A stretch of DNA of 64,000 bases from Pyxidicoccus trucidator (lineage in GTDB: Bacteria; Myxococcota; Myxococcia; Myxococcales; Myxococcaceae), in assembly GCF_010894435.1 (NCBI RefSeq), contig NZ_JAAIXZ010000003.1:682001-746000 (forward strand), in the 5' to 3' direction. Below, piece after piece: positions 1-8,178 of this stretch (within the stretch, counting starts at the first letter, position 1; each line of letters begins with the position of its first letter). Both the position numbers and the translations under genes were made by a program. The notes below the pieces were generated by a model. The model did no database searches. It worked only from the letters and a program-made list of their open reading frames with translations, and was not told the origin of the DNA.

Positions 1-415
1 CGAACACCACGTCCGGGCGGGACACGTTGATGCCCTGCTCCAGCGCGGCGCGCTGCATGGACTTCGCGAGGAACGCGCGCGCCTGCGGGCCCTGGAGCCG
101 CGCCGCTTCCAGCGCCGCCAGCGCCGGCACGCTGGTGCGCGGTGGATCACCACCCAGCCACAGGTCCGTGGACAGGAGGCTCGCGGAGGGGTCGGGCTCG
201 CGCTGTGCACGCTGCACCTCTTCCACCAGCCCGCGCTTCTCGCGCTCAGTGGGAAGTGCGTCCTGGAGGCGCAGCGGATACGGCCTGACGCTCCAGCGGA
301 GGGCTTCGCCAAACTCCTGGCGCAGCACATCGAGTCGCTGGTCGGCGAGGTAGCACCAGGCACAAAGCACGTCCTGGTAGACGGTGATCTGCAGCGGCTT
401 GTGCAGCGTTTTCAT
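1..415 (-). CDS. DsbA/FrnE-like thiol oxidoreductase (C-terminus outside window)
   Basis: An open frame runs from ATG at 415-413 to the window edge, giving 138 visible residues. A first beta-strand is followed by the redox motif CAWC at residues 18-21, the CxxC site of a thioredoxin fold. A helical region then contains an LRWSVRPYPLRL-type segment typical of DsbA-family proteins of the FrnE/2-hydroxychromene-2-carboxylate isomerase branch. There is no signal peptide, so a cytoplasmic FrnE-type disulfide oxidoreductase or isomerase is likelier than periplasmic DsbA. The family is normally about 200-230 residues, so about a third is missing. The gene is upstream of and co-oriented with no visible partner. 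The substrate cannot be told from the sequence. Confidence 0.75.
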   Translation of the reverse strand, partial: MKTLHKPLQITVYQDVLCAWCYLADQRLDVLRQEFGEALRWSVRPYPLRLQDALPTEREKRGLVEEVQRAQREPDPSASLLSTDLWLGGDPPRTSVPALAALEAARLQGPQARAFLAKSMQRAALEQGINVSRPDVVF

Positions 416-585
416 GGAGGGCCGCCAGATTAGAGGGGTCTCGCGGCCGATGCCAACTGCCGAAGACACCCGGGCCGCGAAGGCATTCCTGTGTTCCTGA
501 GGAGCATGCAAGGCGCCTTGCCCTATGGGCCCGCTTGCTTCCAAGCGTGCGGGCAGCCTCGCGCGGAGGGTGCATCCCCACCCGC

Positions 586-1596
586 TCACCCGGCCGGAGC
601 CGCCCGTGGCCCGCCCGCCCGCGCCTCGGCGTACGCCAGCGCATGGTCGATGATGGCTCCGGCGATGTCCTTGCCCGTGGCCCCCTCCAGCCCCTCGAAG
701 CCCGGGCTGGAGTTGATCTCCATCAGCCGGGGCCCGTCGCGGCCCTCCAGCATGTCCACGCCCGCCACCTCCAGGCCCAGGACGTGCGCGGCCTTCACCG
801 CCGTCTCCAGGTACGCCGCCGGAAGCTCGATTGCCTGCCCCTCGCCGCCGCGGTGGATGTTGGAGCGGAACTCGCCCTTCTTCGCCTTGCGCCGCATCGC
901 CCCCACCACCTGGCTGCCCACCACCAGCGCCCGCACGTCCCGTCCCTCGCTCTCCGCGACGAACTCCTGGAGCACGATTTCCTGACCCAGGTCCCAGAAC
1001 GTGTCGAGGATGGTCTGCACCTCCGGCAGCGTGTGGGCAATCATCACCCCCACGCCCTGCGTGCCCTTGATGAGCTTGATGATGACGGGCAGTCCGCCCA
1101 CCTCCTCCACCAGCCGGCGCACGTTGCTGCGGTCATGCGCCATGACGGTGCGGGGGATGTCCAGCCCGGCGCGCGACAGGAACTGCAGCGCGCGCAGCTT
1201 GTCCCGGCTGCGCGCAATCGACGTGGGCGGGTTGAGGACGGGCACGCCCATCATCTCGAAGTGGTTCACCACCGCCAGCCCGTAGGCCGTAATCGACGCG
1301 CCGATGCGCGGCACCACCACGTCCACCCCCCGCACCTCCACACCGCGGTACGTCATCCGCGGCGCGCTCTTCGCCAGCAGCAGGCAGCAGCGCAGTGTGT
1401 CGAACACCAGCGGGCGGTGTCCCCGCTCCTTCACGGCCTCCACCAGCCGGCTCGTGGAATACAGGGACCTCTTGCGGGACAGGATGGCCACCGTCTTCTT
1501 CGCGCGCGGGCGGCGAGGCGCGCGCACGGGACGCTCGGGTGCCTGGGGCCCAGGCAGGACCGGGGCCTTCTTCGACTTCACTTTACGGGGGGACAT
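586..1596 (-). CDS. rimK: RimK-like ATP-grasp ligase
   Basis: The product is 336 residues from ATG 1596. The frame is open further upstream, but that stretch runs into the divergent promoter region and looks non-coding. An N-terminal tail of about 36 Lys/Arg/Pro-rich residues precedes a RimK-type pre-ATP-grasp domain (TVAILSRKRSLYS onward). The ATP-grasp core has the phosphate-binding strand around IIKLIKGTQGVGV and the metal-binding MEINSSPGFEGLEG near the C-terminus. RimK family members add glutamate to a target such as the C-terminus of ribosomal protein S6; the substrate here is inferred only from family. It is divergent from the sigma-54 activator gene, 77 bases away. The basic tail is unusual for RimK and might bind ribosome or nucleic acid (inference). 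Confidence 0.85.
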   Translation of the reverse strand: MSPRKVKSKKAPVLPGPQAPERPVRAPRRPRAKKTVAILSRKRSLYSTSRLVEAVKERGHRPLVFDTLRCCLLLAKSAPRMTYRGVEVRGVDVVVPRIGASITAYGLAVVNHFEMMGVPVLNPPTSIARSRDKLRALQFLSRAGLDIPRTVMAHDRSNVRRLVEEVGGLPVIIKLIKGTQGVGVMIAHTLPEVQTILDTFWDLGQEIVLQEFVAESEGRDVRALVVGSQVVGAMRRKAKKGEFRSNIHRGGEGQAIELPAAYLETAVKAAHVLGLEVAGVDMLEGRDGPRLMEINSSPGFEGLEGATGKDIAGAIIDHALAYAEARAGGPRAAPAG

Positions 1597-1673
1597 GGGC
1601 GGGGCGCGGGAGCCTAGCACGTGCCACCCGACAGGGCGGGCCGAGTGGGTGCCGTTTGCTATCCTCATGGCAG

Positions 1674-3104
<1,431 letters not shown>

Positions 3105-3213
3105 CCCTCCTGCTGTCCGGCCGGACGGGCCCCCTCCGCCCCCGGGTGTCCGCCCGCCGACACGCATTCGTGACTGGGATGTGGTCTTCTGTGGGCCAGA
3201 TCCGTGCGCTTCC

Positions 3214-3226
3214 CGTCAAGTTGACG
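3214..3226. promoter_or_regulatory. Inverted repeat CGTCAA-G-TTGACG upstream of the TadE-like operon
   Basis: A perfect 6-base inverted repeat around a single centre base lies 42 bases before the ATG at 3268. Its right arm, TTGACG, could also serve as a -35 box, but no good -10 follows at 17 bases. It could be an operator for the operon; this is inference only. Confidence 0.3.
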
Positions 3227-3267
3227 TATGTGCGTCCGGAGCGGAATCCCCGGAACATGCGAGTGCC

Positions 3268-4068
3268 ATGAATACACAGCGTCCGAGACGAGGGGGACAA
3301 TCCGGACAGGCGATGGTGGAGGCCGCGTTGACGCTTCCTCTCGTCGTCTTCCTCGTGCTGGGCACGTTGCAGCTCTTCTTGATGCTGCAGGCACGTGTGC
3401 TGGCCCACTACGCCGTCTTCCGCGCCACGCGCGCGGGGGCGGTGGGCTACGGCGACTGCGAGCGGATGACCCACGCGGCCATCCTCGCGCTGCTGCCGTC
3501 GTTCCACTCCTTCCTCGGCAACTCCACGTCCGCGACGGTGGTGCAGCACGGCGGCGGCGCCAACGCGCCGGCGAAGCTGGCGGCGGCCTTCGCGGCCCGC
3601 CGGGGCAACCGCTACGCGGGCGGCGGCGCTCCGGGGCCCCGGATGGACGGCGTCCATGACGGCGCCATCGTGTGGATCAACCGCTTCATCCAGGGCGGCG
3701 GGGTGCCCAGCCCCCAGGACCGCAACTTCGACCAGCCCGACCACCTGCGGCAGCTCGAGGTGCGGATGGTGTACTGGTATCCGCTGCGGATTCCCTTCGC
3801 CAACTGGGTCATGTCGCGCATGTTCCTCGCGCAGCTGAACCTGGAGGAATACACCGCCTCCAACCCGCTCATCATGGCCGAGCGGAACGCCGACTGGAAC
3901 CGCGGTGAGTTCACCGACCCGTTCGAGCTCACCGGTGACGTCGGCGCCGAGCTGCTGTCGCGCGTGCGCCGGCAGCAGTACGTCTTCCCCATCGAGACGA
4001 CCTTCACGATGCGGATGCTGACGCCGCTGAAGTCCCGCTTCTTCCCCACCATGAACTGCCCCCGGTGA
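3268..4068 (+). CDS. TadE-like pilus assembly/pseudopilin protein
   Basis: The product is 266 residues. A short basic N-terminus leads into GQAMVEAALTLPLVVFLVLG, the processed hydrophobic helix of TadE-type pseudopilins (a Glu shortly after the Gly/Gln, then about 20 hydrophobic residues). The rest is predicted extracytoplasmic and has no recognised motif. TadE and TadF are minor pseudopilins of the Tad/Flp type IVc machine. No TadA ATPase, TadB/C or Flp gene is in the window, so this is a satellite locus. It heads an operon whose next gene starts inside its stop codon (GTGA at 4065-4068). ATG 3268 is chosen because it places a short basic tail before the helix; an upstream extension to 3181 lacks that form. 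Confidence 0.75.
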   Translation: MNTQRPRRGGQSGQAMVEAALTLPLVVFLVLGTLQLFLMLQARVLAHYAVFRATRAGAVGYGDCERMTHAAILALLPSFHSFLGNSTSATVVQHGGGANAPAKLAAAFAARRGNRYAGGGAPGPRMDGVHDGAIVWINRFIQGGGVPSPQDRNFDQPDHLRQLEVRMVYWYPLRIPFANWVMSRMFLAQLNLEEYTASNPLIMAERNADWNRGEFTDPFELTGDVGAELLSRVRRQQYVFPIETTFTMRMLTPLKSRFFPTMNCPR

Positions 4069-5807
4069 ACCTGATGAGTGCGCGCCCTTCTTCCAGAGCT
4101 CGCGGTCCCGGTGGCCAACCCCGAGCCCGCGGGGCCATTGGCCCGCTCAGCGCCCGCATGCATGGCCTGCTCCGCGCCCGCTCGCGCGGCCAGTCGATGA
4201 CGATTTTCGTCCTCGCCATGTTGCTGGTGGTGCTGATGGTGTCCCTCACGCTGTCCTTCTCCATGAAGGTGCGTGAGCGAATCGAGGTTCAGACGGTGGC
4301 GGACGCCGCCGCCTACACCAATGCGGTGGCCACCGCGCGCACCATGAACAACATCGCGGTGCTCAACCGCACGCAGATTGCCCACGCGGTGGCGCAGGCG
4401 GGCGCGCAGAGCATCATCTCCTGGACCACGCTCTACCGCGCCCACCTCAACGCCTCGCGCTCGTCCTTCGGTGGCGCGAAGTGGCCCTACCAGATTGCCC
4501 AGCTCGGGTGCCTCTGTCCCTGGAGCAGCACCTGCCGCCGCCTGTGCCGGTGCGGCAACAAGGGCGTGCGCGACTTGAACCTGCTGCAGCGCGCCTACCG
4601 GATGGAGGACCAGCGCGTGGAGGCCATCTTCCTGGGCGCCGACGCGCGGGCCGCCCTTCAGGTGTTTCTCCACCAGGTGGCCCAGCTCGCCATCTATGCC
4701 TCGCAGCAGGAGGTCTACCGCGACCTCTCCGACTCGCTCCATGACCAGGACTTCACCAGGGAAATCGCCAACGCGGCCGCGCCGGGCCCCACCCGCGGCG
4801 AGTGGCTCACCCCTGGGGGCGTGACGACGAACCGCAGTGAGCTCCGGGGCGGGGCCATGTGCACGGACACGGGCGCCATGTGCGAGCTGCCCCTGTCCGT
4901 CGCCCACGCCGTCACGGCCGCCTCCGGCAGCCGCGGCTACCGCTTCGTCACCCACCGCGCCCAGGAGCACTACCTGCCGCACATGGTGCGCATCCTCGCG
5001 CTGGCCTTCCTCAACGCCCGGAGCATCGCCATCGCCCAGGGCGAGGGGACGACTTACTTCAACCGGCCTGCCCGCAACTTCACGATGGCCGCCATCATGA
5101 ACATGATTCCCCCCTACGCGCCGGCCATCTCCGGGGTGGACCTGGGCACGGTGGACACCATCTACATGCACATCCTCAACGGCGGCGGGCTGCCCTGCCC
5201 GCCGGTGTTCCCGGGCACGCCCCAGTGGGCCTGGTCGGAAGTCGCCGCGTCGGGGACCTCGTTCGTGCACCGGTGGACGGGCGGCAGCGACCGCATCCCC
5301 TTCGTCCACTTCCTCGTGCCGTGCACCGGCGGCCTCAGCAGCTGCCCCGGCATCTGGCCGGCCTTCATCGACTACAACGCCCGCGCCGTCGTCGATGAGG
5401 ACGACAACTTCGGCCAGCCGAAGAACTTCGCGCTCGTCCAGCGCGACCTGGGCCAGCGCACGGTGCCGGACCCCTGGAACTTCTTCATGCGCTTCCGCTT
5501 CGAGCCGAGCAACGATGGCCGCTTCGACAACCGGGGCCTCGTGCTGGCGGACGGCACGCCCAACCGCATGCAGACGGCGCTGTCCACCGGCATCGCCTAC
5601 TACCACCGCGGTGAGAGCCTGGGCTTCAACCACTGGAACGAGCCGCCCAACCTGCTCAACCCCTACTGGCGCGCCACGCTGGTGGCCGCCGACATCGACA
5701 GCGACGGCCTGAACGACGCGCGAGACACCCTCCGCAACAACGGCGCTCCGGTCGCCGCCGACACTTTCGAGGCCCTGCGCGGCGTGGGCTTCAGGGGGAT
5801 TCAATGA
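4065..5807 (+). CDS. TadG-like pilus assembly protein with N-terminal membrane helix
   Basis: The product is 580 residues from GTG 4065, which overlaps the previous stop (GTGA). ATG 4074 and ATG 4158 are in-frame alternatives. After about 40 Arg/Pro/Ser-rich residues comes RGQSMTIFVLAMLLVVLMV, a single membrane helix with the Gly-Gln-Ser context of TadG/TadE-like proteins. The segment ADAAAYTNAVATARTMNNIAVLNRTQIAHA follows in two parts and resembles the helical stretch after the anchor in TadG-like proteins. The long C-terminal region contains several Cys residues (CLCPWSSTCRRLCRCG near residues 145-165), suggesting a disulfide-rich periplasmic domain. Translational coupling on both sides makes stoichiometric assembly with its neighbours likely. 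The exact role is unknown. Confidence 0.7.
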   Translation: MNLMSARPSSRARGPGGQPRARGAIGPLSARMHGLLRARSRGQSMTIFVLAMLLVVLMVSLTLSFSMKVRERIEVQTVADAAAYTNAVATARTMNNIAVLNRTQIAHAVAQAGAQSIISWTTLYRAHLNASRSSFGGAKWPYQIAQLGCLCPWSSTCRRLCRCGNKGVRDLNLLQRAYRMEDQRVEAIFLGADARAALQVFLHQVAQLAIYASQQEVYRDLSDSLHDQDFTREIANAAAPGPTRGEWLTPGGVTTNRSELRGGAMCTDTGAMCELPLSVAHAVTAASGSRGYRFVTHRAQEHYLPHMVRILALAFLNARSIAIAQGEGTTYFNRPARNFTMAAIMNMIPPYAPAISGVDLGTVDTIYMHILNGGGLPCPPVFPGTPQWAWSEVAASGTSFVHRWTGGSDRIPFVHFLVPCTGGLSSCPGIWPAFIDYNARAVVDEDDNFGQPKNFALVQRDLGQRTVPDPWNFFMRFRFEPSNDGRFDNRGLVLADGTPNRMQTALSTGIAYYHRGESLGFNHWNEPPNLLNPYWRATLVAADIDSDGLNDARDTLRNNGAPVAADTFEALRGVGFRGIQ

Positions 5808-6835
5808 ACCCGCACGTCCCGATGCGCCGTCGCAAGTCCCGGGGCGCGGCCCTGGTGGAGACCGCCCTGGGCGCCACGCTCATGGTGACGGTCATCGCCT
5901 TCGGCATCCACTTCGCCGAGGTGGGCTACCTGTCGCTCAAGGTGCAGGAGGCCGCCATCTCCGCGCTGTGGCACGGCACCCACGGGACGATGCATCGGAC
6001 GGCCACCGACTACTCGAAGGCGGACGACACGATGCGGGCCGCGGGCGCGGACGCGCAGCGCCGCTACGCGGACTTCAACGGCCTGTCCTCCGTCAACAAC
6101 CCCCCGGGCATCACCCAGGTCTTCACCCGGGGCCGCGACATGCAGGTGAACTGCGACGTGGGCGGCGACCCCGACTGGGACGGCGCGCTCCTCACCCAGC
6201 TCATCTACCGCGACCGCGGCGCGGCCCACTGCGAGTCCCAGGCCACGCTGGACCTCTTCCGCTTCCCCACCTCCTTCCTCGACCAGGGCGGCGGCGCGCT
6301 CTACAAGCAGGAGCACGCGGACGACCGCTTCGGCAACCTGCGCGTGTGCGGCATGGGCCGGCCCGTGGCGGGGGCGTGCAACGGCCGCATCTCCATGCTG
6401 GTGGACGACTGGGGCCTGGCCAGCAGCGGCGCCATCAGCGAGACGCTCACCTGCCAGATGCCCTTCGGGCAGATGCCGTACGAGCTGGACCCGCCCATCT
6501 TCGTCCCCATCCCCTGCGCCAACCTGCCCTTCTACGCCGCGGTGCTCGGCACCTACGCGCCCACCGCGCTCATCATCCCCCCCATGTCGGACTTCATGCC
6601 CCTGGGGGTGCTGCAGTTCCCCGCGCCCATCAAGTCGCGGTACTTCTTCATGAGCGCGCCAGGCGAAGAGGTGGTCTTCCTGCAGGTGCCCACGCTGGAC
6701 CAGCCGGGAGGCGCCTCGGGCATGTTCGCCACCACGCCCGGCTCCGTCCTCGCGCTCTCCACCCCCTGGTACGGCATCTCGTATGGCATGCGCGTGGCCA
6801 ACCGGGGCTGCTTCCTCGGCAAGGACTGCGATTAA
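5804..6835 (+). CDS. TadE-like pseudopilin-type protein
   Basis: The product is 343 residues. The start codon overlaps the preceding stop as ATGA (5804-5807), so translation is probably coupled. The N-terminus MRRRKSRGAALVETALGATL has the TadE signature: basic tail, Gly-Ala-Ala-Leu-Val-Glu, then a hydrophobic helix. The long remainder is rich in Gly/Pro with scattered Cys and resembles no family I can name. Together with the genes at 3268 and 4065 it gives three single-helix proteins in one operon, which fits a heteromeric pseudopilus tip or an envelope-anchored complex (inference). Confidence 0.72.
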   Translation: MNPHVPMRRRKSRGAALVETALGATLMVTVIAFGIHFAEVGYLSLKVQEAAISALWHGTHGTMHRTATDYSKADDTMRAAGADAQRRYADFNGLSSVNNPPGITQVFTRGRDMQVNCDVGGDPDWDGALLTQLIYRDRGAAHCESQATLDLFRFPTSFLDQGGGALYKQEHADDRFGNLRVCGMGRPVAGACNGRISMLVDDWGLASSGAISETLTCQMPFGQMPYELDPPIFVPIPCANLPFYAAVLGTYAPTALIIPPMSDFMPLGVLQFPAPIKSRYFFMSAPGEEVVFLQVPTLDQPGGASGMFATTPGSVLALSTPWYGISYGMRVANRGCFLGKDCD

Positions 6836-6863
6836 CCCTCCGCCCTCAACAAGGACGACACTC

Positions 6864-7187
6864 ATGACGACGATGCGAAGGCTGTTCAACCGACTGGGCC
6901 CCGCCGCCTTCCTGGGCGCGCTGCTCGCCGCCTCGCCCGTGCTCGCGGACCGCGCGCAGTGCGAGGCCGGCTGTGCCACCCAGGGCGGCGAGACGCTCCA
7001 GACCTGCATGGACCGCTGCCCCTCTCCGAGCTCCGCGCTGAAGGGCGGCAACTCCTCCGACTTCCAGGGCTGCGCCACGCGGTGCACCAAGAAGTTCGAG
7101 AAGAACTTCCAGGCCTGCTCCAGCCGCTGCCCCAAGGAGGGGCCCAGCGGCAAGGAGAAGGCGGCCTCCATGCCGGAACAGGAGTGA
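6864..7187 (+). CDS. Small secreted protein with two twin-CX3C hairpins
   Basis: The product is 107 residues with an AAGGA-type ribosome site before ATG 6864. Residues 1 to about 28 are a signal peptide (basic start, hydrophobic core, SPVLADRA cleavage context). All eight Cys of the mature part fall in four CX3C motifs: CEAGC, CMDRC, CATRC and CSSRC. Within each pair the CX3C motifs are separated by exactly 10 residues. This is the CX3C-X10-CX3C pattern of disulfide-clamped helical hairpins (alpha-hairpinin; small Tim chaperones use a similar one). It sits 28 bases after the third TadE-like gene and may be a periplasmic chaperone or a structural partner of that operon (inference). No close family is recognised. 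Confidence 0.7.
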   Translation: MTTMRRLFNRLGPAAFLGALLAASPVLADRAQCEAGCATQGGETLQTCMDRCPSPSSALKGGNSSDFQGCATRCTKKFEKNFQACSSRCPKEGPSGKEKAASMPEQE

Positions 7188-7222
7188 GGCGTGGTCCGGG
7201 GACGTGAGCCGCGAGGCACGGT

Positions 7223-8143
7223 ATGAAATGGATGTTGCTGCTGGTGGTGCTGGGCGCGGGCAGTGAGCCGGCGTCCCCTGGCCCCGCTCCCACGGCCCCC
7301 GCGGCCCCCGCGGCTCAGAAACCCCACTCCGCCCCGGCGAAGCCGAAGGCGACTCCCAAGGCCCCCGCCAAGGGGAAGGCGGCCGCCGAGCCGCCCGTGC
7401 CCCCAGACCTGCCGCCGCCGAAGCCGACCACGCTGGGGGACTTCTACGACCTGGAGGAGGTCGAGGAGGAGCTGCCGTTCTCCTTCCAGAACCCGCCCCC
7501 CGGCCTCGAGCTGCCGCCCATCTACAAGCAGCCCTTCGTCTGGGACGTGCCCCGGGTGCTGGACATCATCGACGTGCCCGGGGTGATGCTGGCCAACGGC
7601 ATCCCCGTGCGGCTCAAGGCGGTGCGCAGCGCGGACAAGCCCGAGGCGCTGCTCCAGCACATCGTCGACCGCTGGATTGAGTGGGGCCTGTTCATCCCCC
7701 CTCCGGAGGAGCAGAAGCAGACGCTCCAGGAGGTGCAGCTCACCGCCGTCGACCCCGAGCGGTTCATCACCTACACCGTCATCCTCCAGCCCAACGTGGA
7801 CGGCACCACCACGCTGTACCTGGGCGAGGCCAACCTGTCGCAGCCTCCGAAGCCGACGACGTCCATCGCCCCCGTGTACCCCGGGGCCGAGGGCCTGATG
7901 ACGAGCGACCTGGAGGTGGTCCGCTCGGTCAACTACTCGGTGCGCGCGAAGGAGGCCGAGGTGGCGGCCTTCTACAAGACGGAGCTGGGCAAGGCGGGCT
8001 TCCAGGAGGTCCAGCCGGGCCGCTTCCGCGCCGGGTCGGAGGAGGTGGAGCTGATACTCAAGCCCTTCCAGCCCGGGACGCTGTCCGTGGCGGTGATGCG
8101 GAGGACCGTCGCCCCGGAGGCGCCCAGGCCCACCGGCGATTGA
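7223..8143 (+). CDS. Secreted Pro/Ala-rich hypothetical protein
   Basis: The product is 306 residues. A short hydrophobic N-terminus (MKWMLLLVVLGAGS) is probably a signal peptide. About 55 Ala/Pro/Lys residues follow, a low-complexity linker of the kind that spans periplasm or cell wall. The folded part, from about residue 75, contains LGDFYDLEEVEEELPFSF and later a compact C-terminal domain in which AAFYKTELGKAGFQEV and RAGSEEVELILK resemble small alpha/beta repeats. It is not assigned to any known family. It is the last gene of the co-directional TadE-like block, 35 bases after the CX3C protein, and the next gene is the housekeeping ileS. Confidence 0.6.
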   Translation: MKWMLLLVVLGAGSEPASPGPAPTAPAAPAAQKPHSAPAKPKATPKAPAKGKAAAEPPVPPDLPPPKPTTLGDFYDLEEVEEELPFSFQNPPPGLELPPIYKQPFVWDVPRVLDIIDVPGVMLANGIPVRLKAVRSADKPEALLQHIVDRWIEWGLFIPPPEEQKQTLQEVQLTAVDPERFITYTVILQPNVDGTTTLYLGEANLSQPPKPTTSIAPVYPGAEGLMTSDLEVVRSVNYSVRAKEAEVAAFYKTELGKAGFQEVQPGRFRAGSEEVELILKPFQPGTLSVAVMRRTVAPEAPRPTGD

Positions 8144-8178
8144 AGGCTCCCGGGGAGCGTGTTACGGCCGCTCTCAAT

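Noticed and set aside
3115..3126. Perfect palindrome GTCCGGCCGGAC after the sigma-54 activator gene
   Set aside because: It has no loop and no T-run, and such GC palindromes are common by chance in this composition; not called as a terminator.
3150..3267. A sigma-54 (-24/-12) promoter for the TadE-like operon
   Set aside because: No TGGCAC-N5-TTGC-like element with correct GG/GC spacing could be found; the nearest string, GTGGGCCAGATCCGTGC, lacks the TTGC part.
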